Positions 11,401-25,200 of a stretch of 64,000 bases of DNA are shown piece after piece (the stretch's first letter is position 1; each line of letters opens with the position of its first letter). The notes beneath the pieces are model-generated. The model saw nothing but the letters and a program-made list of their open reading frames with translations, had not been told where the DNA came from and did no database searches. This stretch comes from Alligator mississippiensis (lineage: Eukaryota > Chordata > Crocodylia > Alligatoridae), in NCBI RefSeq assembly GCF_030867095.1, contig NC_081828.1:50383434-50447433 (forward strand), read 5' to 3'. The position numbers and the translations under genes are program-made.

Positions 11401-13022
11401 ATTGTGAAATCGTGCAATCAGTTAACTACTCCCCCAGCCAGTGCACCAAAAGGAATCAGTAAATTGTGTGGGATTTTCTCTATTCCATAACCCACTAGAG
11501 ACAATTATGACCACAAAGTCCTGCCACTTGCATAAAAAAGCCACATGATCTCAATCAATTGTATTTGCATCAAGCTTGTAACTGTTGCTTAAACTACAGC
11601 CTATCTGAAAAGTGCTTAAGTCAGACACTTAATTCTCAAGGACCTTCTTTACACTAGTACCTTACCCATCATGATCTCCATACAGACACTTTTAAAATAC
11701 TATTGTTTAAACCATTCAAGATCAATGACAGTCTCACCCTGCCTGTCCTGGCATTTCCCCTGAAGCCACACTCATGCCAGGCCACAAGAACTAAAAGTGC
11801 CCTGTGCAGATGTATCTGCCATGTTTTGAATTGAACAAATACTGACTTATTTCTTTGTGCTTCAGGATTTCTGAAGTGAGTACTGAACAAGTATTTGTTA
11901 ACTGAAGCTAAAAAGTCAGGCAAGGGAGCACAAAAGGTGTGTGGATCTCACTAGGAATAATTCATTTAAATTCACAGGCATTTCCCTGTCAGTTTACAAT
12001 TAACTTCAAAATTGGGCACATTTTGCACCCAGTGTTGTGACAGATTAACCAAGCACACCATCATCTCTTCCTTTCTGAAACTCTCAAGATCCTGCAATAT
12101 GAATAAGGGCTCCTCATTCCTTCCCTATGCACACAGAGGAAACTGTCACTGCAATCATGAGGCAGACAAGGAACAAAGGGGAAGGGCCATTGTGGAAGTA
12201 AGCCCAAGAGAAAAAGAACCTGTCACACCTCTTCATCTTTAATGAAGATGCAACACACAGGAGTGCTGATATGGGAAGCTGGTCACTAGCACCTTGCAAC
12301 AGTCATATGGTGTAGGCCAAGGTTACTAAAACTATATCCCTTCTTATAGCATGAGCCAATCAATATCCACCTCCCCAGCAGTTGCTCCCCAGCAAGCTTT
12401 AGGCCAACAGATAAAATCAGTCAACAACAGGTTTATGTTGCTAGCCACTGTTAGAATGGTGTCAACAGGTGATGACAGCAAGCATGCCAATACAATGTGT
12501 ACTCTCTTTCAAATACCAGCAGGTAAAAGAATATTTTTAAGAGCTCTCCATTTTCATCAGCACATCATCTGAGGTTCTTTTGACTACCACTTCTGACAAC
12601 AAGTTTATTTTGGTATTTTAAGCTATGCTAATGAAACTTGCACATCAGAGCTTGGTTTACAGTAAACTTTCAGCATTGAGCTCTTCTACAATGTCTCACA
12701 AATAGATTTCCTCATCTCCTCACAAATCATCCTTTTCAAGCAACTGACCATGCTTCCTATGTCACCATGAACCTTCTTGGGGGAGACTCATGGTCATAAT
12801 TCGTTCCTGTGGACAAGTGGTTAGATAAGACCTTAAATGGTCTAGGCCCTATGTTCCTAAGACACTGCCTTCTCCCTTACAGCCTATCACAATCCCTAAG
12901 GTCAGCAGAGGGAAACTTCCTGCAGGTAACATTAATATGTCGAGTCCGCTCAGCAAAAGAAAAATAATGTATATAGCCCTGAAAAGCAAAGATGATTAGC
13001 CTATATATAATAAGGCACTAAT
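11401..13022. other. Intergenic DNA, no gene seen
   Basis: No coding exon or repeat family was recognised. Confidence 0.4.
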
Positions 13023-13186
13023 GCAGTTATACTGTTTCTAGGGCTGGCACTGGGATGCACAGATCCAATGCAGCCCGTCTCTACACAGGGGTGCCCTGCA
13101 CCCTACAGACCTATCATCTAGTGCAGCTGACCAGCCAGGGATGCTCTGCAAAAAAAAAAAAAAAAAAAAGCAGTGATAACTGCTTT
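13023..13186 (+). mobile_element. Short poly(A)-tailed retroposed insertion
   Basis: About 110 bp of GC-richer sequence (13040-13149) ends in about 20 A (13150-13169). It is flanked by similar direct repeats, gcagttatactgttt on the left (13023-13037) and gcagtgataactgcttt on the right (13170-13186). This is the layout left by LINE-driven retroposition. The source sequence was not recognised. Confidence 0.45.
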
Positions 13187-15071
13187 GTATCACTTGGGAA
13201 AGTGTACAAGGTAGGACAGGAACCTTCGGGCATGATCCAGCACTGGCTTGCATAGGTGAAGGAAGAGAGATGGAGTAGACAACCTAGCAGGTCTTTCCCT
13301 TGCCTCATAGCAGATCACAATGGCAACCAAAAAAATAGGTCTGTTCACAGGACAGAGAAAACTGCTCCCTCAAAACAATAGCAGGCAGGGCAGGAGGGAA
13401 GGTAAGAGAGGTATGAGTAAACCTGGACCCCCTAAAAGCTTAGTTTTACTGAAAACCAGCCAACAAGCTCAGCTTTCTCATGCCAGCTCCCTGGAACACC
13501 CATATCAGTACAAGCCTGGAAGCAGTTCTGGTCCACAAAAGCAGAAGTCTGTTCTGGTAAATGGGAAATAGTTAAGAGTCCAGCCAACATGTTCCTCCTT
13601 CATTGTGTGATTAAGCATTAACTCCCTGGAGAATGGAAGGCCCAACAAGGCAAGTTGTCTCAGACCACCTAAGAACACTCATAATCTTTTAAATGGCAGA
13701 GGTACGCTGCAAGTAGGGGGACATCTGATCCAAGACTCCTCATAAGCAGTGCTTTTACTGCTCACTCTAAAAGGATGCAGCATGCCTACAATTTCTCAGG
13801 CCAGTAGCAGACTTTGAAAAACTACCTTACAAGCAGATATTAAGTCATAGACTGGGAAGTGAGAAAAAAAACTGATGGCTTAGAAAGATTTAGCCCCAGA
13901 CTGTCTACAGTTCCTTTTTAAAAGATTGCTTTCTAAGCCAGGCCAACCACTAGGATATTGCTTATCTTAATTTGAGATTCCCTGTCCCATGAATGACCTT
14001 TATTATATCCAATTCGATGCAATAAAGGACTCATGACAATTACACACAGTAACTACATAGCCTCTGCTTAATTCCATCTTGTAAAGCTAGACAGTAAAGT
14101 TTTCCCCATTTTATCACTCAGATTTATGATTCTGCTATCACAGCAAGCCTGCATGTTCCTGTACAGTTATATCCACCATAACCTCCAAGGACAATAAATC
14201 AGGCTCAGCTCTTGTCACGCACTGCAAAAGAAAGCTAAATTGCACTTGTTCTTTAAGGTAAGTCACTGAGACAAAGAATGAGAGAGCATGGACAAGCACT
14301 CTCTCTAAAATGAGATGGGTTGCCAGAGTTTCAAACCTATTAACAACCGTTTCATAGCACCTAAAACTAAGTGATAGAGAGAAGGACAATTCAATACCAA
14401 ATGGGCCTTCTGTCCAAACTCTTACAAGCTGTGTACAAAAAGGTATTCTGTCCTACTCAGGTCCAAACCTGAGGAGCAGATAATTTTTGATCTCTCAATA
14501 TACTTGGTCCATCTTCTTGGCTCCCCAAAAATGTATTTAATTCCTTCATGGTTTTGGTTCTGATTGTGGCTCCATTGCTTTTGGGTCAATATATAATTCA
14601 GGTATTATTTTCCAGTTTGCTCTATTGCTTGAAAGTAGTGCTCTAACCAGATCATCCTTTTATCATCTTGAAGCAACTCAGATCTTAGTCCATGCTGTCT
14701 GATCACTGCCAGTCTGATTATGCCTATACAGATGTTTTCTGGGATGGGAAATGGATAGAAATGTGATGGGTAAAAGCTCTGCAGGCTTCAGCTCATGCAG
14801 AACATTGCTTGAATATTTGCATTCATTCAGATTTTTTTTTTAAACCCACCACTAGAGAGTTGTAACTAACCTTGAGTTTAGTTTTATACTCAATACCTCT
14901 TTAATAACAGATACAGCTCTTCCTCTGGCTCCACATATCCAAGGCATTTTTTTTTTTTATGAGGGACTCTGTCCAGGGACATAGATCATTAGACATAAGC
15001 TTAAGACTTTTTATCTTAAGTTTTAGCACAAGCACCCTTATATCTGGAATTCTCTCTTGATTCATCTAAGA
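13187..15071. other. Intergenic DNA, no gene seen
   Basis: No feature was recognised. Short T-runs lie at about 14831-14841 and 14949-14959. Confidence 0.4.
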
Positions 15072-15272
15072 CAGAGGTCAGCAACCCATGGCAGTGGGGG
15101 CAAATCTGACTTGTGGAGCTGAGGGGTTTCGGCAGCATTCCAAAGGCAGTTCCAGCAGTTGAGGCTTTGCCTGTGCCATGGTGGTACCACCAGTCAGGTC
15201 GCAGAGCCCACCCCACCTTGTACACAAGTTAAATCATTCCAGCGTGCCACTAAAAAATGTTGCCAGCTACTG
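15072..15272. mobile_element. hAT-like non-autonomous element
   Basis: The left end cagaggtcagcaaccc and the right end ttgccagctactg are imperfect inverted repeats. Flanks atctaaga and ttctagga agree at 6 of 8 positions, consistent with an old 8-bp hAT target duplication. No coding capacity. Confidence 0.55.
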
Positions 15273-18219
15273 TTCTAGGAGGAAAACAAGACAGAGATGT
15301 CATTTCCAATAGAAGAACATTGACTGTATCAGATGTTGTAACATGTTTTGCCCCTGGCATAGTTAAAACTTGCTTTGACGTCAGTGTCTCATAGGAAATA
15401 ATATTTTAACCAAGTCTTTCTATCGTGCCAGTCTCAGACTGCTTGCTATAGCATAGTTCAAGATCACAATGTCTTAGAGTTTTTGTTCCAGACTGGCTAC
15501 AAACCTGTGAAGCCAACACTGTATCTGTTCACATTTACTTCCTCTCCCAGGTTTTCTTTGCAGCCAAAAGAATTGGAGAAGTGGCCACTGGAGAAGTACT
15601 AAAGCAGTGCTTGATCTGTTTGGGTTCACAGAGAGCTTTAGGTACAGGGGCAAGGAAACTGAGGACAAATGCAAACAAATGCAATGACAAAAAAACTGTT
15701 TTAAGTTAATCCTACTGTCTAAATTCATCCATGGTGGAATGATTTATAGCCTCATGGTTTAAAATTTCATTGTAGCTGAATCAACTTGGAAAAGGGCAAA
15801 AGTAAAAGATAGACTGCCAAGTGATGGAATAACATCAGAGAAGAGATATAGGATTGTGATGCATGATAATTTTTAGCCCTATGTCCTGCCAGACTAATTT
15901 GCCAGATTATAAAATTCCTCTGCATTGCAAAGTCATCACATCATGACACAGCATTCAGTCTCAATGCAAGTGTCAGGGCAATCTGTCCCCTGCTATTGAG
16001 AGTTGACCTTTCTGAGGTGACTTTCAATAATTACTTCCATTAGAGTTGCCCTAATTAAAATTTTACTTTGCTGTATAAAACCCAGTCCATCATGGTGCAA
16101 AACTAACTTCAATGTGACCTCATAGCATAACCATGGATCCAGATTCTCAGCAGGTGTAACTTACTTCAGGGGAGCTCCATCACTTCCCAATAGTTGAGGA
16201 TCTGGTCCATTGTGTCAGCCTACAAAAAATATCAGGCTTTGAGAAGGACATGGAATACTCTATCCAAACCAGGACAAGCAACAACCCCATCAGGTATAGT
16301 CATAAAAAATGTAGTAGGTAAAAAGAGAATTGTGACTTTCCAGGAAAAGAGAAGAAAGATGCAAAATGACATGGGTAGATCCTCAGCAGGCACAAATCAA
16401 CATAATTCCATTGGCTTCTACACAGACTTACGCTGGCTAGGGATCTAGCCCATACAGATGGTTCCACTTTCTCAACTAATGTGTCCACAGACAGCTCAGA
16501 GCTGGGATTTGCATTCCTACCTCTGAATCTTTAATAAAAATGCACACTCCAATTAATCAGCAGTGCAAAGACAAAGCATTTTGCATCCACTGTACCATGA
16601 GTGATGTAATTAGAGGGCTTCCATTCTGGAAAAAAAGAAAAGTCAAGGGACTTTGAGTATAGAACATCCATTATTCAAAAGTTTATCCATTATTCAAAGT
16701 TTTGTTTAAATCTTACTGTGGGCTTAAAAGGTAAACCGAATGAGTTTTCTAGTCTATGCTGTTTACATTCAGCTCAAAGTTTACTCATTAAAAGTATCAA
16801 AACCCTGAATATTTTAGAAGTTCAGAAGAAATAATTCACTGCATTCACTGTACCTGATCATTCTCCACAATTCTGGTTACAAATTATTTTTTGCGGTTAA
16901 CAATAATGGAGGGGACGGGAGGGGGTTGGACAAGGAAGGGAGGCATGCCCTCCCCTAAAACACATTCATCATCCAACTTGTTTTGTTCACCCAGCAGTAG
17001 CTGGTGAGTGTTTGTGGGAAGGACATAAATTATACTTCGTTTGATGACTGCATCAGAGTCAGTGCATATTGAACTTTGCCACTTGATAAAGTTTTACCTT
17101 TGTAATCCTGGTTCAGGTCAGGTGACTGGAGCCAGGACATAAAGGTTTCTCTCTTACAGGACTCCTGAATATCAGATCTTTAAAACCTGGTGGCACAAGT
17201 AAATCACAGGGCAGATTTTCAAGAATGCTTAGCCCTGTGACACTCCACTCAAAATACATCAAGTTCTTTTAAAAATCTGGGTCTAGGTTTGGGTGCACTT
17301 GAAAACCTGGCCCTACATCTTTCAATGATCTGAACCACCTGAGACAGATATTACCAGTGTTCAGCAGCATGAGCATCTAGCTGCCAGTGCTGGCTGTGGA
17401 CAGGTACTAGCACCCACTTGCCTCTGACCCAAGATGGGTCATTCCAGTCCACAGCAAGAAAAGGTTACCTACCATTCTCCTAAAGGATCTGAGGGACTTC
17501 TCCCCAAAACTGTAGAATCCCATGCATGCAAAGATCACACTAATAGCACTTCTACAGCACCAGACAAAAGGAGCATGAAACATTGCTGGATCGTGTCCAT
17601 TTCTCAACCCATATAGACACAAAGATGTATTTGGACAAATGGATCATGTTTTCTGAGCCTCATTGCACTACAAGGAAGAGGCAGGAAAGCACAATCTGGC
17701 CCCTACTGTTTGTGAAAGGCATCAGACTGGAAACTTAAGTCCCTTGTCTACGGAGCAGGCAGTGCATCCTCCCCACTTCTGGCCTCACAGGACCTCTCAA
17801 CCACAACAGGTGGGTTAATCATCCATTCCTCAGCTACTCTACAAACACTTGCCTAAAAGGTTGCCAATTACTGCAACCATGATGGTCATTTTTATGATAT
17901 AGATGGCTGTTCTTAGGACTTGGGCCAAGTTCACTAACCGACTTCCAGATGGTATTGATAGTGTCTTCTGATTCAAACCCTATGCATCCATGTCAGCTAG
18001 AAAAAAATGGGCCTACATTTAATTCCCTAGTTCTCAAACTACCAGTCTATTATAGCCCTAATCTTTCACTCTGGGCTGTAGACTGATTCGTCTACACGTG
18101 CAGACTGAGAGTCAGGCCAATGAAGTCATAGGGGTCTCATAGAGATTTAGGGGTCTGCCTACGTGGACCAAAGCACAGAATCAGGGTCTACACTGATACT
18201 CAGTACCCACATCTAATAT
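15273..18219. other. Intergenic DNA, no gene seen
   Basis: About 2.9 kb without a recognised gene or repeat. A poly-purine patch lies at 16910-16945. Confidence 0.4.
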
Positions 18220-18227
18220 ATATTAAT

Positions 18228-19193
18228 TAGAGGTGCACTGATACATTGATCCCATATCAGATTGGCACTGATATAAGGAAAATTGACAGTATTAGCAATC
18301 GTCTTTTTTTGGCTGATGTGGCCAATAATGTCACCAATAAATGCACCGTGCATGTATGCAGCCACAGCGTAGCATGCAGGTGGCCAGGAGCACAGCCTGG
18401 CAGCATGGAGAACAGCCAGGTCCAACTGGTAAGTCTGTTGTGAGGGAAGGAGCATGGAGGGGAGAGGGGGCAGATCTAGTACCCCACGGTAAGGGAGGGA
18501 GTGGGGCTGGGGCTGCAAGGGCAAGCAGGGCACGGGATGGAGCTGTGGTTCACAAGGGGGGGGGGGGGCAGCTGCTGCTGTGGCACACACCCTGGGAGGA
18601 CATGGGGGGCATGTGACCCTGGATCTGTGCACAGAGTGAGTGTGAGCTGCTGCTGCGGGCTTGGGCCAGGGATGGTGCTGGGCTCTTCCTGGCAGGGGGG
18701 CTGGGCTGTGGCTGCACTTGGGGCAGGCGGCAGCAGCACTGGGTGGGGGGGCTACAGCGGGCTACGATGATTTTTGGGGTGGCTGCAGTCCTCTATAATC
18801 CCCTTCAGTGCCACCGCCACCACCCACCCCGAGCACAGCCTGGCCCAGCCCCCAGCTGGGAAAAGCCCGGCACTGCCCCTGGCCCCAGTCCGCAGCAGCA
18901 GCCCACCCTTGCCCCACACACAGATCTGGGGGCACACACCCCTTATGCCCTGGTGTGCACAGCAGTGGGAGCTCTGGCTGGGCAGCACCTGCCCCAGCCC
19001 CACTCCTTCCCTCACCATGGGGGCCTTGATCTCCATCCCTTTTGCCCCTTGCCTCACAAAAGACTCACTAGCCAGATGCTGCTCTCCAAGCTGCCTGGCT
19101 GCATATCAGCAATCGGATTGGTAGCAGCCAATATGGCTCATTAAAAATTGCCCATTAGTATCGGCCCAAAAAATCTCTATCTGTGCACCCTTA
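18228..19193. mobile_element. hAT-like GC-rich foldback element, copy B
   Basis: The ends aggtgcactgatacattg and ctctatctgtgcaccct are inverted, and direct atattaat copies lie at 18220-18227 and 19194-19201. The left arm (about 18430-18775) and right arm (about 18775-19060) are imperfect complements. For example, cccccagatctgtg-type modules occur in opposite orientation. Unlike copy A it has no CR1 inside, so it shows the empty arrangement. A run of about 10-12 G lies near 18547. Confidence 0.68.
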
Positions 19194-19201
19194 ATATTAA
19201 T

Positions 19202-21208
19202 ACCAGCCAGGCTTCTCTCTCTTAATATATAACCACTTCAATTTAACAGTAAACCATTATTGCTTTTAATACAGGAGCCTCTTCCCATAAGTTACATGTA
19301 TTTTTTCTCATTTTTTAACAATTACGAGTAATTTTACAAATTAACAAACCCTTCACACATCTGGACATGTAAAAATATTTTCTTCTCTAAATTCTCTCTT
19401 TAAAATATTTTTTTATTCAAAGCATGTGACAATTAATACAAAGGCAGGTGAAAATGTTACATTAGTGACGAGGTAAAAAATTAAGGGCCCAAATACAGGT
19501 TATGCAGGTATTGAAAGAAACAGGAAACTCCTTTCGCCCTGGCTGCCTGCATCTGAGACAGGAACTTCTTCTGCTGAGCAGCTACTATGACCTGGAGTCA
19601 CAGTAGATAACTCCATAGCACAGAGGGCAGGACAGTCAGTTAGAGGTAAACACAAGAATAAACCCAAAGGATTCCACAATTCTAATACTAGTTCTGACAT
19701 AGGCTCCCTCTGTGGGCTTAATCAAATCCTTTCTGTTATAGGCCTTGTACTGAATGCTGGTTAAGGTTATGAAACTGCTGTATCTTGAACATCTCGATAT
19801 AGCCAAGGCAGCCATATGCTGTCAGGGCTGTATGTCTTATCCCTCTGACCCATAAAAATAGAGGCATTAAATCTTCATGGCTCCCATTTAAGGGAGATCA
19901 CTGTGGGACACAAAGATGGCTGAAAACTTGAGAAACAAGTCCAACCAAGTTGGAGGGGCCTGCTTTTGAAGGGTGGAAGAATCCTCAAACAGGAGAGCAA
20001 AGGAGTCAGATGTCAACAGCAAGGTTTTAAAAAGCACAAAAGAATGTTCCTGTGCATTGAGAAATGTAATTCATGCACAATATTTGTTGTTTTTTAAATC
20101 AACAATATTGTGCAGCTAGGGCTGCACACCTTTGGTGCTACCTAAAATGAAGAGCAGTTGTATTTATGAAATCTTGCATAGTCCATCCGTCTGTTTGCTG
20201 TCATGCATACATTGCTGTAGAGGTGAATTATAAACCCATAATGCCTACATGATTGGGAATCAGCATGGGGCCTGGGGATTAAAGAGACACAATTCTGAGA
20301 AGGTGTAACAGAGTCTGTACCCATGGCTAGAAACAGACCAGAGAGGTCAAGAGACAGTGCTGCGGTCTATTCAGGCCAATGGTAATCCAAGAGTACATGA
20401 AGCTAGACTCCAAAACAGGACTCCAAAACAGGACAGGGAACTCCATCAGAGCTGTGTGACAGGCCCCAATTCAGCAAAGCACCTAAGCATAGGCCTAAAT
20501 CCTACCATTAACCTCAAAGCAGAGGGCTACTTGAAGCCATAAATTAAGCATGTGCATAACTGCTTTTGGATGGCAGCTGAATTTCTCCCTCCTTAAAAAG
20601 GATCTTTTATCTCTGGCACAACAGTAAATATTTGAAAGGCATACACACAACATGCACTAATGGTCCCTCAGCCCACAGCTTATTTGAATCTGCTATTCTC
20701 TGCAAAACTCTTTGTGCTGTTGGCAACTATATAAGACTCTCAAACAAAGCATGTTTTCTGCATCAGGAAGCCAGTGATAACCTGAATAATTAGTCACATT
20801 TTTAAGGTGTGAATGATTTCTTTTAGAGAATAACAAATGCTAAGGCACGTGTTGGGCACAAGAAGAGTGTCTGGTCTTCGCTTCACAACAGCCTGGATGT
20901 AAGCAAGGCAACCTGATACCCAAAGCTGCAACAAAGCCATGTTAACCAAAGAAGTGCATTTTGGTCCAAAGAGTTTGGAGTAGTTAATAGTTGAACTCGT
21001 CCACTGGGCTCGAATCAGGAACAGCAACAATATGGAGGAATTTAACAATTTTCTTACCGAACATGAGACCCATAGTAGACATTTTCATATCTATTACAGC
21101 ATGTCCTACAGTCCATTATGGGTGCAGATTTTTTAAGCTAGGTTGAAAAAGTAAAATGTGCTTCTTAATAGTGTTTCAGACCGGAGTTTCTCCTTTCATG
21201 CTGTTATG
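19202..21208. other. Intergenic DNA, 3' of CRYZL2
   Basis: No gene was recognised. A small near-perfect hairpin lies at 20075-20113 (gcacaatatttgttg, about 10-nt loop, caacaatattgtgc). A short direct repeat ccaaaacagga occurs twice at about 20411-20434. Confidence 0.45.
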
Positions 21209-22193
21209 TTTATTAAAGTAACTAGAGCATGGTTTCAGCTCCTAGGACCTAAGCTGAATTGATGCAGGGGGAAAGGGCAAAGTCTTTTCTCTCCACAGTA
21301 CATTGATTATTGGGGGTTGGCTTCTTTCTCCTGAAGGAATTTTGCCACTGAACTAGACGGAGCCATGGTTTGGTTCACTCTCCTAAAGCGAGTGTGTCCA
21401 GCTGCCTGTTGTCTTTCTTATTTTACTTCTCATTTCAATTTCATCTCTCCCACACAAGCAGTTCACTTCTAGCTTGCTGTTCAGACACAGTTGCAGACGG
21501 GACTGCTGCTCTACATTGCCCAAGGGCAGGGAGTCTCAAATTGCTGTCTCTTACTGGTCTTCAAAGGCTTAATTCCATTTCTTCTTTCCAGCTCTTAAAA
21601 GGCATTAAAATAAACTCTAATAGTTACCTCCCTCCCATTCCTGTAGTTGACACAAGGAACAATGTCATCACCAATACAAAGGGAAGCAGCCTGTGCAATC
21701 AATGTGAAAGAAGTGAGTGGGTGAAGTGTGCACTATACACTCTATCAGCTAGGACAGGATCAATGCTATAGAAAGAGAGTGTAAGAAGCCCAGGTGGTAT
21801 ACAACACAAGGAGGCTGTAAGTACATTATCTCCCAGCAGTGAAACTTTTAATCAGATTCTGTTTACGTTGATATCAACTGCATATCCACATGTCTTCTCT
21901 TGTCATAGCAAAGACTTATGTACCCTAGGATTCCTCACACTGTTTGTCAAGCACTATTGCACCTCCACCACAGTAAGCCAAAAGTGCAAATGTTTTTCCC
22001 ATTAAATCATAAGCATTCCCAACCCCTCTGTGCTACTGGTGATGATAAACAAATCATGTGAAAAATCACTTGAGCCTTGCATAAAAAATGTTAAAGTGAC
22101 AATGCTAATTATTTCATCTTTTAAGAGTGATAGTCTCCTCTTCAAAACAGTATAACAGCAGCAGGGGGGTTGTGTCTGAAGAAACAGGCTGAT
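21209..22193 (-). terminator. Probable CRYZL2 3' UTR with candidate poly(A) signals
   Basis: Downstream of the stop, the minus strand shows ATTAAA at 21852-21847 and AATAAA at 21214-21209. Either could end the transcript, giving a 3' UTR of roughly 0.35 or 1 kb. No distinctive GT-rich downstream element was seen, so the choice is open. Confidence 0.35.
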
Positions 22194-22262
22194 TCATTTA
22201 ATTGAGATGATGACCTTCCCAGTGGATTTACGCTGAATCACATGGCTAAAGGCTTCATTTAC
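22194..22262 (-). CDS. CRYZL2: CRYZL2 exon 10, C-terminus and stop
   Basis: The acceptor gtacttgcag precedes VNEAFSHVIQRKSTGKVIIS, then IK and TGA (stop at 22196-22194). The motif S-T-G-K-V is the usual MDR C-terminal strand. It is only 69 nt of coding sequence and was found by continuing the frame from exon 9 across a 1.76-kb intron. Confidence 0.9.
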   Translation of the reverse strand, partial: VNEAFSHVIQRKSTGKVIISIK

Positions 22263-25200
22263 CTGCAAGTACAAAATCTTTATTGTTTACACAATTTTGA
22301 AAGGTCTTGGTTTTGTCCAAGTGCAGAACAAGAAAATATATCCAATTTCTCAAAGTTTTGCAGGATAGGAAAACAGCTGTATTGCTGATTGTATCTCCTA
22401 ATACTTCATTTTCAGTCTTGCTGCCACTACTCTATCACTCACAAGATTCCAGATGGCTGCTTTCTGTATTTACTAACACATACTGAGCAAGGTGTGTACT
22501 TCCATGTATTGAGAAATATAAATATAATAATGTATTACTCTAAATTACCTATGCGATACAAAAAGTGTTGTACAATTTGTTCTGCAGGAATCAACAACTC
22601 AACACTCAAATTTCAGTTGGTTCTTCATGGACTTTTTGCATCAAGGATCCATTTGTGAGATGGAAACAGCATATAATCTGATTGTCTCAACATACTGCCC
22701 TCACCTAGAAACTAAAATGCCATAAAACTACCAAAACAGAAATATTTTTGATTCATGAGATGGCTTCCAGAAAGGAAAATATAATTTCAAGACAATTTAT
22801 TATCCCCTAACTCACCTTTAACGTTTCATCCCATTATATTGTTATGTGAGGTTATCATCTTTCAGATTGTGCAGCAGGAACTGTCTTTTTCTGCAAGTTT
22901 ATACAACTCCTAATACAATGGAGCTCCCACCGCATACTACCAAAATATTAAAGTTAAATAACTATCAAAATAATTATATACTGGTAAAAATTTTAAGCCA
23001 AAAAACAGGAAGAAAGGGGGTAAAGAAAAACAGTTCATATTTTGGAAACCAGGGTTCCGTACCATCCTTCTGCACATATTAAATGGAATTTCACAATCCC
23101 ACTCTTGTGCACAAAAATTAGGACTATATAATGTAATCCTGAGAGTTTGACATTTCACAAGACCATAACAGGTTGTGAAGTGTTTGAATTTAATCACATC
23201 CAAAATTCTTGAGGAAGAGGCAATATTTTTTATTAAACCAACTAGATAGTTGCAAAAAAAAAAATGTATTTGCAAGCTTCTGGGCTCCAACACCCTTCTT
23301 CAGGCAAAAGAGAAGTCAAAGATTGTAAAATTTCTCCCAGGTAGAAACGAAACTTCATATTGCACAGGATTCTGAATTTTGCTGCATCCTGCCTACCACC
23401 AGACATATTTAAGGTAATCAACATGCTTCTGCCTTTGTTCGAGCCTAATTTGCATTCCTATAGAGCAACTCTTCACAACTGAACTTTTCCAACCAGGAGA
23501 TCCATAACATCCTCCAACTCTCCTGTGCAATACGAAATTTCATTTTTATCTAGGCAAAATTTTACAATCTTTGACTTCTCTTTTGCCTGAAAAAGGGTGT
23601 TGGAGCCCAAAAGCTTGCAAATATATATATATTTTTTTGCAAATACCTAGTTGGTCTAATAAAATACATATCGCCTCTTCCTCAAGTTTTGAATGCCTTT
23701 GCCTCTACACCAATACGGCCACAACCTATATTCCTGAACTTAATCACAGCATTTGCATTATGCAGTATTTACAGATGCTTTGCCATTATTGGAATTTAGA
23801 GTTAAAACTAAGGCATAGATGATCAGTCTCATGCATTTCCTAGTTCAACTCTTAATTGCTTCTTGCCCCAGGGGTACATGAGTTCAGGTTTTGGGGCCAA
23901 CCTTTCCACCTTTTTGCAGAGTGCTGACAGCAGCCTACCTGATTAGAAACCCATTTTTTCCTACTGGCATACCTTGGAGAAGAGCAAACCCTGAAAAGAA
24001 TTGACATCATGGGCAGAGTTCTTACCTCCTCCAGTTTGAAAACTTCTCCAATATGAGGTTCAATCTTTCCCTCATGGCAGTACTGAAGAGCAGAGGAAAT
24101 AGAGGATGAAAAGAGAGGGAACTCCTCTTCTCGGTACCGACCCCAATATACTCCCATGGCAGACACATTCTTCAGAAGCAGCAGGTTGGCTGAAAATGAG
24201 GGGATTGTTCCTCCAGCAAAGCCCACCACCACAATCCTGCCCTCCCAAGCCAAACTGCAAGGACAGAAAGAAGATTGATTTAATGAAGAAAAAAAGCTTA
24301 GGGTCAAAGCCAAAGCTACAGTCCCTCAGGACTTAATGCATTCAAATCTGGCTCTTCATAGAATGCCATACAAAAGTGACCTCAGTGCCATTAGCTCAGT
24401 AAACAAGGGATCAATACATTCTGCTATTGCACAAAGACTTCATCCACACTTGTAAAATAAAAAGGTACATGGAAGAGGCTCTTTGTGGTGGCCTACAGAA
24501 AGCCAGCTGATCACACAATGCTGACTGAGGCTGCACGCACATTCAAATAATCTCAGAGAATTTTCCCAGATTTGTTCTGGTAAAGAAACTTATCCAGAGT
24601 TGTGTATACAGTCATTCAAATGCTGAGATCCTGAAGAGTGGAGAGCTTTTAGTGTTGACACTGTGCAACCAGGGGAAAGGGCCCTATCGCAGCATGCTCT
24701 GAAGGCTCCCTTAGTCTGACTGGCAACAGATAGCAACAGTACATAGGGCAGCCCTGACTGGCTGACCCAGACTGCCCATGGTCAACCTGTGTTCCCCTGC
24801 AGCACAATGGTGGGACTGTCAATATGGTGTGTTCTGCTCCCTGCTGGAGCAGAGTCTAGCAAGAACAGAGAATCATACATAGGTAGGGCTGGAAAGGACC
24901 TCTGGAGATCATCTACTCCAACCCCTTGCCAGAGGCAGGATCATATGTATCCAAACCATCCCATACAAACCATAATCTAAACTCTACATAAGACTAGTGT
25001 CAACGCTAACACCCTAATCTGTCACAGGTAAACCAGAGGAACAACATCAGCCAATGTCCTGCTTCTATGAAATGTTGTCAATATATTCTGAAGAGATCCT
25101 GGGTAGAGGGCCACTCACTATAGAGGAAGGTAAAAACCCATGCAGTCCGTACCAATATGACCATGGGGTCAAATTCCTTCCTAATGCCAAATATGGTGAT

